A stretch of 54,643 nt of DNA from Bacteroides sp. (GCA_014802015.1 JAAVDB010000028.1:1-54643); one strand, 5' to 3'; positions 14,790 to 24,978 are shown, counted from the stretch's first letter. A program made the numbers and translations. The notes: generated by a model not told the origin, from the sequence alone.

Positions 14790-17237
14790 ATGAGACGATA
14801 CATTATTACTGCCATCATGTCGTTTGTTACTGTTGCCGGAGCCGTGGCAGCACCGGTGAGCAAGAACGAAGCAATACATTCGGCAAAAAAATTTCTGGAG
14901 GGGCGAGGTATAATATCTCAGCTACACGAAGTGTCATCCCGCAGCCGGGCCGGCGAGGCAGATCAGGCTTATCACATATTTAATATCGGTAATAACGATG
15001 GTTTCGTTATCATAGCAGGTGATGACCGTGCGAGAAACGTTCTCGCCTATAGCGACCTAGGCTCGATCGATCCCGCCTCAATGCCTGAAGCGTGCAGCGC
15101 ATGGCTTGCTCAGTATGCAGGCGAGATCTCTTCATTGACTGCAAGTGACATCGCAGCTACTGGTAACGACGACATCTATTCTACCGAAGTCATCTCTCCC
15201 CTCTTGCCCTGCAAATGGGACCAGGGTACGCCATATAATTATGACTGTCCGATCGATCCGACGACCGGCAAGCGTTGTGTCACCGGATGTGTCGCCACCG
15301 CCGTGGCTCAGATAATGTATTACTACCGTTACCCCGAGCGTGGTGTCGGATCGGTAAGCTATGATGACAAGGGCACAATACGCTCCATTGACTTTGCCGA
15401 CTATCCTGCATTTGACTGGGACGGTATGCATGACACCTATACCTCTACGACCACCGAGGCCGAAGCTGCGCCCGTCGCATCACTGATGAAAGCCGTCGGT
15501 TATGCATCCAAGATGGCCTATACCTCTGACGTCAGCGGAGCGCAGCATCTTGTGGCAGGATTGGCGATGATCAACAACTTCGGTTATGATAAGAATATGC
15601 ATCGCTACGAGCGTAGCCGCATGACCGATGAGGAGTGGAACGACATCCTTATCTCAGATCTCAAGGCCGGTCATCCCGTCCTCTACACAGGCCGTAACCC
15701 CGAGGGTGCACATGCATTCGTGTGTGACGGATATGACGGTAAGGGCTATTATCACATCAACTGGGGTTGGGGTGGTAAGAGCGACGGATACTTCGCGTTG
15801 TCGGCACTCACTCCTCCTACCCAGTCCATCGGAGGCACAGGCAGCGGATACTCGTTGGGCCAGCAGATTCTCACGAACATTGCACCGGCAGGCAACGCTG
15901 ATGACAAACCTCAGCAAGAAGGACTGATGTCACTCTATGAACTTTATTATCGTGACGGAACCGATTTTCATAAATCCTCAACCACACCGGTCTTAACATC
16001 ATCTCTTGAGGATGCAAGGCTCTTTATCTATGCTTACAATCGTGGCATGGGCGAGTTCTCAGGTGATATATGCGTAGCTGATCTGACCGACGGTACAATG
16101 CGTCCGATGATGACTCAGCAAGTATATTTCCTCAATGTTGATGACTTCACCGGCATATCGTTCAACATAGCCGACATCCCCGGCATGACCGATGGCACAT
16201 ACAAGGTAGGATTCTATTACCGGGCCAATACATCCGACCAATGGTATCCGATCCTCCCGTCGACGATCGATAATCCGTCGACCTGTACAGTCACCGTCAA
16301 TGGCAGTAACGTCACCTTTACGTCGATCTATCCCGACAACACACTCCGACTGGTGTCTGCGCCTGTCTTCACTCCGCTCTACAGCATCGGTAAGCAGACC
16401 TGGCAGTTCAGCGTCGAGAATGACGGTAATACCCGATTCGAGGGTTATACAGGTATAGCCTTTATCAATGCCGCAGGTCAATACACTACAATCTTCACCC
16501 CTACCGTCTGCTCGTCGGGCTCGACAACCGATATTGAGATCACCAATACACTCTCATCGCTCGTCTCGGGGACGTACAAGGTCGCACCTTTCTTTACGAC
16601 CAGCTCCGACCCCAAGGCAGACAATATCACCCTGCTTGCAGAGCCTGTTGATGTTGACATCTACACGATCGTGCTATTGTCAACCACCGGCAACTATATG
16701 GTTATCGACGGCAATACTTCATCGCTCGGACTCTCGATACGCAACATCGGCCGCATCAAGTGGCAGTCGAGCCTTGAGGGTAAGATTTTCGCTGAGGACG
16801 GCACTCCCCTTTCCGGCAGAATCTACACAGATCAGCTCACAGTTGATAAGGATCAGTCTTTACAGGTTTCACTCATGACCGAAGGCCTTGATCTCAAGAG
16901 GGGCAGCTACAATGTCAGCTTCTCGCCTGCAAACGCTCCCGAGACCGTACTGGCGACATTCCCGCTGATAGTGATGGATGATTACTCCGCACTCGGCGAG
17001 ATCAGTGCCGAAAATACCGGCATAGCGGTTGCGCCGGGTAGTGTCACAGTCACCTCGCCCGTAGCCATTGCGGCAATAAGCATTCATGATATGTCAGGCC
17101 GCATGATTCTAACACGACAGGTTGATGACAATACAATAACTGTCGGAACCGAGAACCTTGCGGACGGCATATATATTCTTTCGGTCAAGACCACCGACGG
17201 CAATCAGACAGCGAAGAAGATCATTATCAAACACTGA
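14790..17237 (+). CDS. C10-family cysteine protease (streptopain-like), T9SS-like tail
   Basis: An 815-residue secreted endopeptidase. Residues 1-20 are a signal peptide. Residues about 22-120 form a Spi-like propeptide (FNIGNNDGFVIIAGDDRARN). Residues about 130-360 form the C10 catalytic domain: CKWDQGTPYN opening, nucleophile Cys167 in TGCVATAVAQIMYYY, His308 in GAHAFVCDGY and the INWGWGG motif at 323-329. Residues 370-730 are beta-sandwich-like segments of unknown role. The last 70 residues (AISIHDMSGRMIL, LADGIYILSVKT) form a T9SS-type sorting domain. The gene ends 32 bp before the RagA/SusC gene and probably shares its transcript, suggesting that peptides released by the protease feed that importer. 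The catalytic pair is intact, so activity is likely. Confidence 0.9.
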   Translation: MRRYIITAIMSFVTVAGAVAAPVSKNEAIHSAKKFLEGRGIISQLHEVSSRSRAGEADQAYHIFNIGNNDGFVIIAGDDRARNVLAYSDLGSIDPASMPEACSAWLAQYAGEISSLTASDIAATGNDDIYSTEVISPLLPCKWDQGTPYNYDCPIDPTTGKRCVTGCVATAVAQIMYYYRYPERGVGSVSYDDKGTIRSIDFADYPAFDWDGMHDTYTSTTTEAEAAPVASLMKAVGYASKMAYTSDVSGAQHLVAGLAMINNFGYDKNMHRYERSRMTDEEWNDILISDLKAGHPVLYTGRNPEGAHAFVCDGYDGKGYYHINWGWGGKSDGYFALSALTPPTQSIGGTGSGYSLGQQILTNIAPAGNADDKPQQEGLMSLYELYYRDGTDFHKSSTTPVLTSSLEDARLFIYAYNRGMGEFSGDICVADLTDGTMRPMMTQQVYFLNVDDFTGISFNIADIPGMTDGTYKVGFYYRANTSDQWYPILPSTIDNPSTCTVTVNGSNVTFTSIYPDNTLRLVSAPVFTPLYSIGKQTWQFSVENDGNTRFEGYTGIAFINAAGQYTTIFTPTVCSSGSTTDIEITNTLSSLVSGTYKVAPFFTTSSDPKADNITLLAEPVDVDIYTIVLLSTTGNYMVIDGNTSSLGLSIRNIGRIKWQSSLEGKIFAEDGTPLSGRIYTDQLTVDKDQSLQVSLMTEGLDLKRGSYNVSFSPANAPETVLATFPLIVMDDYSALGEISAENTGIAVAPGSVTVTSPVAIAAISIHDMSGRMILTRQVDDNTITVGTENLADGIYILSVKTTDGNQTAKKIIIKH

Positions 17238-17269
17238 TACAGATATAACCTAAGAAAGTAATAGTAACG

Positions 17270-20200
17270 ATGCAAAAGAATATCAACATTATCAGCAAAT
17301 CAATCGTCATGGCGACCCTCGGGTTGGCCATGGCTCCGGCTCTCCCAGCGGTTGCGGCCGAAGGGGCTGCTACTGTCGTTGCGCCCCCTGCTCAGACCTA
17401 TACTGTCAAGGGCACAATCACTGACGAGAGCGGCGAACCTCTCGCCGGTGCCACTGTAATGATAAAGGGCACCCGTGAAGGTGTAAGCGCCGACATCGAC
17501 GGAAACTTTGAACTGGGTGTAACGAAGCCCGGCAAGGTGACTCTCGTTGTGAGTTATGTAGGCATGAAGACCAAGGAGGTACAGACCACCACAGGATCCG
17601 CCATCGACATCGAGCTTGAGATGAACTCCGACATCCTTGACGAGGTCATCGTTTCAGGTTTCCAGACCATATCGCGCGAACGTAACACCGGTTCGGCAGT
17701 CGTGATCAATTCCGAGAAACTCGGCAAGATTCAGGCGCCCGACCTTACGTCCAAGCTTGAAGGTATCACTCCCGGTCTCACTATCTATAACAATCAGGTG
17801 AGCATCCGAGGCAACTCGTCACTGTCGATCTCAAGCACCCCTCTGCTTGTTATCGACGGTCAGCCGGCCACAGGCATGAGCCTCAGTGACATCAATCCCA
17901 GCACTATCGAGAGCGTTAGCGTGCTCAAGGATGCCGCAGCGTCTTCACTCTACGGTGTCTATGCATCCAATGGTGTGATAGTTGTCACAACAAAGCGCGG
18001 GACTGACAAAAAGCTCGAAGCACACTTCTCGCTCGGATTTTACTATAATCCTCTCCCCTCGCTCGACTATCAGCATTACGCATCCACGTCCGACATTATT
18101 GATCTTGAGCGTGACATGTTGCTCTCAGATCCTGATTACATCAAGAATCCGACCTCATACTTCAGCACCAAGACCAACAAGACCAATGCGGCATATATGT
18201 CACAGGTCGATATGCTCTACTATCGTCTGGCCAAGGGGCAGATCAGTGAGAGTGATGTCAATGCCGGACTCGATCGCCTGCGTCTTAACGACTATCGACG
18301 CGAATATCAGAAACAGCTGATGCAGAACAGCCTTACTCAGGACTATAACGTGACTCTCAACGCCGGTTCGGATAAGTATAATTTCTACGGCGCACTGCGT
18401 TATGAGTCGATGGGTCAGCACACCAAGTTCAACAGTGATCACCGTCTGTCCTTCTACACCCGCAATGACATCAAGGTGGCACCCTGGATGAACCTGACAG
18501 TAGGTGCGAACATCTGGCTCAAGAAGACTGACGCCACTCAGGCGAGCGGCCTCGGATACGCGGCAGCCATGCCCTACGACACACTCTATGACGAAGACGG
18601 CAACCTCTCATACCGCTATAGGTATAATCAGGTGCTCGCCGAGGAAGTCAACGCTACACAGGGCCTGAAGTTCATGGGCTACAATGCTGTCGAGGAGTCG
18701 GCCTACAACCGTCTCAAGACCGACGACATGTATATGAAGTATTTCCTTCAGGCTAACTTCAAGCTCCTCCCCGGTCTTGACTTGGAATTGAAAGGCCAGT
18801 ATGAGAAGCGTAAGGTCAATGCAAATGAGTATGATGAGGAGGATTCCTACATGATGCGTTCGATGATTAACGAATATGCATCGACCAATCCCCGCGGAGG
18901 CTACACATATAATATACCGCTGGGTGGACGTCAGCTGTATCAGGACACCAATTATGACAACTATAATGTACGTGCCCAGTTCAATTATCGCAACACTTTC
19001 GGCGAGAAGCATGACATCACGGCTCTGATCGGTGGTGAGGTCCGCGAGGACAAGAGCAATTCGCACACAGGCGAACGTTACGGCTTCGATGCGCAGCGTC
19101 TCACCTACGCTCAGGTTGACTGGCTTACACTGTCGCAGAATGGCGTAGTGGGTCAGCTCTACGCCAACTCACGCCGCAAGTCCGAAATGCTTACGGTTAC
19201 CGATGACAAGCATCGTTATGTGTCAGCTTACATGAATGCCGGATATGTATTCGATTCGCGTTTCTCGGTCAATGCAAGTGTCCGTGTGGAGCAGGCTGAC
19301 CTCTTCGGCAGCGATCCCAAGTATCGTTACCGTCCTCTCTGGTCAGTCGGCGGCAGCTGGAATATTGACAAGGAGTCATTCATTCAGAATCTTACCTGGC
19401 TCAATATGCTCAAGGTGCGTGCGACATACGGTATCACAGGTATGGTCGATCAGAGCTCCTCACCCTATCTGCTTGCATCGTTTGTCACATCGCCCAACTC
19501 AGGCGGCCCTGTCACCGTCATCACCACACCCCCCAACAGTTCACTGCGTTGGGAGAAGACCGCGACATTCAATGCCGGTATCGACTTCATGTTGTTCAAC
19601 CGTCTCAACGGTACTCTCGATTTCTATCGCAAATACAGCTCTGACCTCCTCGTGAACAAGAGCATCGATCCGTCCCTCGGATTTGACGGTCAGGCTCGTG
19701 CCAACAACGGTGAGATGAAGAATATCGGTTTTGAGATCAACTTGGGTTACGACTGGATCAAGAGTCGCGATTTCTCGCTCAACACCTCGTTCTCGGCCGC
19801 CTACAACAAGAACACTATCGAGAAGATTGATTACAAACCTACCGACGCGTTTGACATGATGCGCTACCCGACCTCCAACTATCTGCAGGGCGACGCTTAT
19901 AACTCACTCTATGCATATCGTTATGCAGGTCTGACCGCTGACGGCAATCCCTCTATCTACAACCAGAACGGTGACATCGTATCGATCAACCCCGTGCGCA
20001 ACATCGATGCACTGGTATGTGTCGGACAGCTCACCCCGAAGTGGAACGGTGCCTTCAATGTCGATTTCCGCTGGCGCGATCTCTCGGTGTTTGCCAAGAT
20101 GGTCTACTATGCCGGACACTCTCTGCGTGTGGATGTTCCGACTCTCTATGACTCGTACAACCCCCTCACTGATGCAGGTGTGAATGAAGGTATCACCGAC

Positions 20201-20539
20201 CGCTGGACACCGGATAACACCGGTGCCACCGTACCTGTAATGGGTATTCATGGTGACAGCGGCGAGCGCAACTACCACTGGCGTTATGCAGATGTCAACA
20301 CGGCAAGTGCATCGTTTGTAAAACTCCGTAACATCGGTGTGGCATACACCTTCCCCTCGCGTCTGCTCAAGAAAACCCATGCTCTGCAGGGGGCTCAACT
20401 GCGCTTCCAGATCGACAACCTCTGCTATTGGGCAGCTAACAAGCATGACATTGATCCCGAGGCCTTCAACGCCAACTACGGTACCCGCACCAACCAGCAG
20501 AAACCGACCTACACATTCGGTCTTAACTTCAATTTCTAA
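17270..20539 (+). CDS. SusC/RagA-family TonB-dependent outer-membrane transporter
   Basis: A 1089-residue outer-membrane protein. After a signal peptide (ends AVAA, residue about 30) comes a carboxypeptidase-D-like domain (TVKGTITDESGEPLAGATVM), then the TonB plug (DEVIVSGFQTISRERNTGSA, SIRGNSSLSISSTPLLVIDG, IESVSVLKDAAASSLYG) and a 22-strand barrel ending in the aromatic motif FGLNFNF. Length is normal. It pairs with the SusD lipoprotein 23 bp downstream. Because a C10 protease precedes it and a TlpA-like protein follows, rather than glycosidases, a RagAB-like oligopeptide importer is more likely than a glycan importer; this is inferred from context. No anti-sigma/ECF pair is adjacent. Confidence 0.95.
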   Translation: MQKNINIISKSIVMATLGLAMAPALPAVAAEGAATVVAPPAQTYTVKGTITDESGEPLAGATVMIKGTREGVSADIDGNFELGVTKPGKVTLVVSYVGMKTKEVQTTTGSAIDIELEMNSDILDEVIVSGFQTISRERNTGSAVVINSEKLGKIQAPDLTSKLEGITPGLTIYNNQVSIRGNSSLSISSTPLLVIDGQPATGMSLSDINPSTIESVSVLKDAAASSLYGVYASNGVIVVTTKRGTDKKLEAHFSLGFYYNPLPSLDYQHYASTSDIIDLERDMLLSDPDYIKNPTSYFSTKTNKTNAAYMSQVDMLYYRLAKGQISESDVNAGLDRLRLNDYRREYQKQLMQNSLTQDYNVTLNAGSDKYNFYGALRYESMGQHTKFNSDHRLSFYTRNDIKVAPWMNLTVGANIWLKKTDATQASGLGYAAAMPYDTLYDEDGNLSYRYRYNQVLAEEVNATQGLKFMGYNAVEESAYNRLKTDDMYMKYFLQANFKLLPGLDLELKGQYEKRKVNANEYDEEDSYMMRSMINEYASTNPRGGYTYNIPLGGRQLYQDTNYDNYNVRAQFNYRNTFGEKHDITALIGGEVREDKSNSHTGERYGFDAQRLTYAQVDWLTLSQNGVVGQLYANSRRKSEMLTVTDDKHRYVSAYMNAGYVFDSRFSVNASVRVEQADLFGSDPKYRYRPLWSVGGSWNIDKESFIQNLTWLNMLKVRATYGITGMVDQSSSPYLLASFVTSPNSGGPVTVITTPPNSSLRWEKTATFNAGIDFMLFNRLNGTLDFYRKYSSDLLVNKSIDPSLGFDGQARANNGEMKNIGFEINLGYDWIKSRDFSLNTSFSAAYNKNTIEKIDYKPTDAFDMMRYPTSNYLQGDAYNSLYAYRYAGLTADGNPSIYNQNGDIVSINPVRNIDALVCVGQLTPKWNGAFNVDFRWRDLSVFAKMVYYAGHSLRVDVPTLYDSYNPLTDAGVNEGITDRWTPDNTGATVPVMGIHGDSGERNYHWRYADVNTASASFVKLRNIGVAYTFPSRLLKKTHALQGAQLRFQIDNLCYWAANKHDIDPEAFNANYGTRTNQQKPTYTFGLNFNF

Positions 20540-20562
20540 TCACATAAGGCACACTTACAGCA

Positions 20563-22056
20563 ATGAATACAAAACAAAAAATATATGCCCTCGCGTTACT
20601 TGCGCCTGCGATGTCAATGATGATGTCGTCGTGTGACAGTTATCTTGATGTCGAGCCCAAGGGTAAAACTCTTCTTGAGAGCACCGAGGATTACCTCGGT
20701 CTGCTCGAAGAGATCTCACCGACCTACGACCATGCTTACAGTCTCAATATCTGTAATGAGGCGTCATGGTATAAGGTGGAGGAGATTATGAACTATACTA
20801 CCCCGATCCGTTCAGCCGGTTTCTTATGGAATGATTCGTATGACCGCGCATCTCTTATGGTCGAGAATGCACTCTATAATAATTGCTACAGCCGCATCAC
20901 AAACTATAATGTGATTGTCAGCAACATCGACAAGGCCAAAGGCCCTCAGGAGGAGAAGGATCTCGCTATGGCGCAGGCCAAGATCATGCGTGCCTACAAC
21001 TATTTCTTTCTCGTCAACACCTTCGCGGCGCCTTACGATCCTGCCACAGCCGATCAGACCAGCGGTATAATCGTGCGTGAGAAGATGTTTGAGAGCATCG
21101 AAGATAAAGGTGTTCAGCAGTCGGTCGGATATACTTACCGTTTTATTCAGAAAGACATTGACGACGCTATCGCTGATCTGCCACACGTCGCACTCAACGC
21201 ATTCCGTCCTGACAAGACGTTCGGTTATGCGCTCAAGGCAAAGGTTCACCTGTTCAAGCGTGAGATCGACGAGTGTATCACCGCATGTCTCGATGCTCTT
21301 GCCGAGGCTCCGGCCGGCAATCACGAACTGTGGGACATGAATGTACAGTACAATACTCTGGCTCCTCAGGTCAAAATGCTTTTCGGTACCGACCGTGCCA
21401 TTGACGAGCCCAGATATATGGCTGTCAATGACCAGATCGAAACTATCTGGAAGAACGGTGTGGAGAAACCTTACGATTCTCCCGAAAATCTGCTCTATCA
21501 GTTCGGCACTACCTATACCGATCCCTTCCCCATGTATCTGTCATCGGATGTAATCGAGCTATTCGATCACGATGCCGACCTGCGCGAGCTCTACTGTCTG
21601 AAATACCGGACAGGTCACGCGACCGCACCTGAAGGACATCGTGAGTATGCTTCAAACGGTATACGCTGGAACCCCTCGGGAATGCGTCTCTCGGAGGTTT
21701 ACCTCATGCTCGCAGAGTGCTATGCCCGCAAAGGTTCCCCCTCGGACATCGTTACGGCAATGGACTATCTCGACCAGCTCCGCTCACACCGTAATATTAC
21801 ATCAAAATATACACGTCTGACCACTACCGATGCAGCCGAGGCCTTGAAGTTCGTGCGCGAGGAACGTAAACGCGAGCTCTTCTTAACCTGTAACGGCTTC
21901 TTCGATCTGCGTCGCTTCGCCACAGAGTTCAACGAGACCCAGACCAAGGTATTCGAGGGCGAGACCTATACACTTGCCCCCAACTCGACACTCCTCACAT
22001 TCCCCTTCCCATTGAAAGCAATGCAGACAAGCGACCTCAAACAGAATAGCAAATGA
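20563..22056 (+). CDS. SusD/RagB-family substrate-binding lipoprotein
   Basis: A 497-residue surface lipoprotein. The signal peptide ends in the lipobox MSSC, with lipidated Cys24, followed by DSYLDVEPKGKTLLESTEDY, the typical SusD opening. TPR-type helices and the C-terminal RagB/SusD region are visible (SGMRLSEVYLMLAECYARKG, FVREERKRELFLTCNGFFDL). The protein would cap the neighbouring SusC barrel and gate ligand entry. Its stop overlaps the TlpA-like start by 4 bp. Ligand not identifiable; oligopeptides are favoured by the operon context. Confidence 0.93.
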   Translation: MNTKQKIYALALLAPAMSMMMSSCDSYLDVEPKGKTLLESTEDYLGLLEEISPTYDHAYSLNICNEASWYKVEEIMNYTTPIRSAGFLWNDSYDRASLMVENALYNNCYSRITNYNVIVSNIDKAKGPQEEKDLAMAQAKIMRAYNYFFLVNTFAAPYDPATADQTSGIIVREKMFESIEDKGVQQSVGYTYRFIQKDIDDAIADLPHVALNAFRPDKTFGYALKAKVHLFKREIDECITACLDALAEAPAGNHELWDMNVQYNTLAPQVKMLFGTDRAIDEPRYMAVNDQIETIWKNGVEKPYDSPENLLYQFGTTYTDPFPMYLSSDVIELFDHDADLRELYCLKYRTGHATAPEGHREYASNGIRWNPSGMRLSEVYLMLAECYARKGSPSDIVTAMDYLDQLRSHRNITSKYTRLTTTDAAEALKFVREERKRELFLTCNGFFDLRRFATEFNETQTKVFEGETYTLAPNSTLLTFPFPLKAMQTSDLKQNSK

Positions 22057-23423
22057 TGAAACGTAACAGCTTTTCAATCCTCTCCCTCGGCATCCTCTGT
22101 GCCTCACTGCACATTAACGCGTCCGAACCGGCTACGGTGAGAATAACCAATAACTCGGGAGAGAATCTATTCTTTCAGCCCGAATCATTGCTTGGCTATA
22201 ACCGCATCTATGCAACGGACACTGTAATGAACGTGAGCGAACTGCCTGCCTATTACAGACTCGCTACGTCCGACGGATCATTCCATCCTGTGTTCCTTAC
22301 CGCAGGGTCGGAGACGGCAATCACAGTCGGAGACGATGGCAGTGTTGAAATCAAGGGTACTAATGAGCGTGAGAACAGGTTTATGAAAGAACATTCATAT
22401 ATCTGCCGCGTACCCGAGCCCATCAAGACCTATTCAAGCGAGTGGATTGACTACAATGAGGCTGAGATAGCGGCGCTCGACTCTATTATCGACGCCGAGG
22501 GACTTGATCCTGAGTTTGCGGCAATTCATAAGCTGTATAATCGTTTTACATTCCTCAATCAGCGTCTTGGTGGAGTGACATTTGCTCAGACGTTCCGTCC
22601 CGGTGGCCGAAATGTCGAACTGAGTGATAACTTCTATGACTTCCTCGGATCGCTGCGATTTACAGATGATCGCATAATGTTTATACCGAAATGGTTTAAT
22701 GTGATCAACGTTGCACTTGAGGTCATGGAGAAGCAGGGGCTGCTCGAAGTAGACAATGACAATTATATGAGTATATATGCGCGTGCGATCGACAACGAGA
22801 CTGTACGCTCGAATTATCTCATCGAACTGTTGCGCCTCACACTCAAACGCAATTATCTGAATGACATCGAGCGTCAGCTCCCCGCCATACGTCAGTACAT
22901 CACTGATCCGACAGCCGCTGCGCAGCTCCCCGACATTGAGGCACAGCTCGCGAAACAGATGGAAGCGACTGCCAATACAGCAGCCGGAACTCCGATGCCG
23001 GAATTTACCTGCAAGACTGTGGATGGCAAGGAATATAGCCTCTCAGACTTCAAGGGCGACTATGTCATTGTCGACTTCTGGTTCACGGGTTGCGTTCCCT
23101 GTCGTGCCGAGATGCCTTACTTTGATAAAGTTGCAGCTGATTTTGACGGTCGCGGAGTGAAATTCGTCTCACTCTCGCTTGACACAGGTGATGAGCTTTA
23201 TGCCACCTGGGAACAGATGATGCGCGAGAAACCACATGCTCCGGGAGTGCTGAGTGTAAACCTCCCCGGAGGATTCACCTCTCCCCTGCTCGGACAGCTC
23301 AACATTCACGGTGTGCCCCGAATAATGCTATTGGACCGTGAGGGTAAGATCGTCGAGAGTTATGCCAAGCGTCCCTCTGATCCCAAACTCCGCCAGCAGC
23401 TTGAAAATCTTATAAGCCGGTAA
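22053..23423 (+). CDS. TlpA-like thioredoxin-fold protein
   Basis: A 456-residue exported protein. Residues 1-23 are a signal peptide and residues about 24-310 an alpha/beta N-terminal region of unknown role, resembling DUF4369-type TlpA partners. Residues about 315-455 form a TlpA/AhpC-type thioredoxin domain (AGTPMPEFTCKTVDGKEYSL, VIVDFWFTGCVPCRAEMPYF) with the redox pair Cys350-Cys353, the cis-Pro region HGVPRIMLLD and a complete C-terminus. It would reduce or shuffle disulfides outside the cytoplasm. As last gene of the protease-SusCD operon it may keep the C10 protease cysteine reduced or act on imported peptides; that link is inference. Confidence 0.87.
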   Translation: MMKRNSFSILSLGILCASLHINASEPATVRITNNSGENLFFQPESLLGYNRIYATDTVMNVSELPAYYRLATSDGSFHPVFLTAGSETAITVGDDGSVEIKGTNERENRFMKEHSYICRVPEPIKTYSSEWIDYNEAEIAALDSIIDAEGLDPEFAAIHKLYNRFTFLNQRLGGVTFAQTFRPGGRNVELSDNFYDFLGSLRFTDDRIMFIPKWFNVINVALEVMEKQGLLEVDNDNYMSIYARAIDNETVRSNYLIELLRLTLKRNYLNDIERQLPAIRQYITDPTAAAQLPDIEAQLAKQMEATANTAAGTPMPEFTCKTVDGKEYSLSDFKGDYVIVDFWFTGCVPCRAEMPYFDKVAADFDGRGVKFVSLSLDTGDELYATWEQMMREKPHAPGVLSVNLPGGFTSPLLGQLNIHGVPRIMLLDREGKIVESYAKRPSDPKLRQQLENLISR

Positions 23424-23455
23424 TATTACCGCACACATCCCGTTACTATTCTTTC

Positions 23456-23497
23456 GAGGACAGATACAGCAATCCTGTATCTGTCCTCACTCTTTTT
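23456..23497 (+). terminator. Terminator of the C10-RagAB-TlpA operon
   Basis: GAGGACAGATACAG at 23456-23469 pairs perfectly (14 bp) with CTGTATCTGTCCTC at 23475-23488 around a 5-nt loop, followed by ACTCTTTTT. This isolates the operon from the oxalate cluster. Confidence 0.92.
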
Positions 23498-23646
23498 ATA
23501 TATAATAGTATCATATAATTTCCGATAAATAATCATCCGATTTCAACCTTTTCGTTTCTGCGTTGTTTTAATTTTAGAAATTCAAATTAGAAAGCAATTT
23601 CAAAGTAAATATTATATCATCAATTCTAAAAACACACATTACTATT

Positions 23647-24978
23647 ATGAACACCGCACCTCTTCAGGGAATTAAGATCATCGATTTTACCGAGGTCCAG
23701 TCGGGCCCTTCATGTACACAATTGCTCGCATGGCTTGGCGCCGACGTTATCAAGATTGAACGTCCGGGCGTAGGCGATGCTACACGTAAGGAGCTCCAGT
23801 TTGATCCTAATCTCCCGAGCTATTATTTCCTCCAGCTCAATTCAGACAAGAAATCACTTACCCTTGATGCCAAGACCCCTGACGGCAAGGCTATTCTTAC
23901 CAAGCTCATCCAGTCGGCTGACGTATTCATCGAGAATCTTCACCCGGGCGCTATGGATAAGCTCGGTTTCAGTTGGGAAGTAGTCCACAAGCTTAATCCT
24001 AAGTGTATCTACGGTACCATCAAGGGTTTCCCTCTCTCATCAAAGTATAAGGATCTTAAGGCATACGAGCCTATCGCTCAGGTGACCGCTGCTGCCGCAT
24101 CGACCACCGGCTGGTATGACGGCGAGTATAACATTCCTACTCAGAGTGGCGCCGCCCTCGGTGACTCTAACACCGGTATGCATCTTACCATCGGTATCCT
24201 TGCCGCGCTTATGCAGCGTGAGAAGACCGGCGAGGGTTGCTACGTATATCAGTCTATGCACAATGCATGTCTTAACCTCTGCCGTATCAAGACCCGTGAC
24301 CAGCTCACACTTGACAAGATCGGTTATCTTACCCAGTTCCCGCAGTATCCCGACGGAAAGTTCGGCGATTGCGTTCCCCGTTCAGGCAACATCGAGGGCG
24401 GCGGTGTTCTCGGCTGGACTTACAAATGTAAACCTGCCGGTGGCCTTGACTCAGAGATTGATGCAAACAACTATGTATACATCATCCTTCAGCGTGGCGA
24501 GAAAGAGTTCCAGCTTGCCTGCGAGGGTCTCGGATTCCAGGATTGGCTTACTAACCCTGACTTCAATACGGCCGATGCACGTGACAAGCACAAAGCGGAA
24601 ATCTACAAACGTATCGGCGAATGGACAGCCGATAAGACCAAGTATGAGGTTACCGAAATCCTCGGCAAGTATGGCGTGCCTGTAGGCCCTGTCCTCTCTA
24701 CCAAGGAGATGATGAGTGATGAAAGCCTCTATGACGGCAATACCCTCGTCCGCATTAATCAGGGTGGCGAGATCGGTGAATTTGTCACCGTGGGTGTACC
24801 TTTCACCATGAGCAACTTCCAGCCTACTTACGGCCCCGCTCCTTCACTCGGCGGAAATACCGACGAAGTCCTCAAGGCTTACGGATATACTGACGATCAG
24901 ATAGCCGGATTTGCCAAGAACGGTACGACCGCTCCCATGCCCAAACCCGCAGCACCTGCAGCGCCTGCTTCCAAATAA
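23647..24978 (+). CDS. frc: Formyl-CoA (oxalate) CoA-transferase
   Basis: A 443-residue class III CoA-transferase that moves CoA from a donor thioester, classically formyl-CoA, onto oxalate to give oxalyl-CoA. Similarity to Oxalobacter Frc runs the full length: DFTEVQSGPSCTQLLAWLGA, VIKIERPG, KAYEPIAQ with the active Tyr140, SGAALGDSNTGMHLTIGILA with the covalent-intermediate Asp173, and the flexible glycine loop EGGGVLGW. Two pocket positions differ by hand alignment: Oxalobacter Met44 is Ala45 and Trp48 is Glu49, so donor preference may differ. The last 16 residues form an unusual Pro/Ala tail (TAPMPKPAAPAAPASK). It is first of four genes with oxc, an AEC permease and a PFOR. Only a weak promoter-like TAATTTTA (23569-23576) lies upstream. 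Confidence 0.93.
   Translation: MNTAPLQGIKIIDFTEVQSGPSCTQLLAWLGADVIKIERPGVGDATRKELQFDPNLPSYYFLQLNSDKKSLTLDAKTPDGKAILTKLIQSADVFIENLHPGAMDKLGFSWEVVHKLNPKCIYGTIKGFPLSSKYKDLKAYEPIAQVTAAAASTTGWYDGEYNIPTQSGAALGDSNTGMHLTIGILAALMQREKTGEGCYVYQSMHNACLNLCRIKTRDQLTLDKIGYLTQFPQYPDGKFGDCVPRSGNIEGGGVLGWTYKCKPAGGLDSEIDANNYVYIILQRGEKEFQLACEGLGFQDWLTNPDFNTADARDKHKAEIYKRIGEWTADKTKYEVTEILGKYGVPVGPVLSTKEMMSDESLYDGNTLVRINQGGEIGEFVTVGVPFTMSNFQPTYGPAPSLGGNTDEVLKAYGYTDDQIAGFAKNGTTAPMPKPAAPAAPASK

Noticed and set aside
17270-22056. Glycan polysaccharide-utilisation locus
   Set aside because: A SusC/SusD pair is present but no glycoside hydrolase, lyase or hybrid two-component sensor is adjacent; protease and thioredoxin neighbours point to peptides.
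23569-23576. frc promoter TAATTTTA
   Set aside because: One mismatch to TAnnTTTG and no convincing -33 box; too weak to list as a feature.
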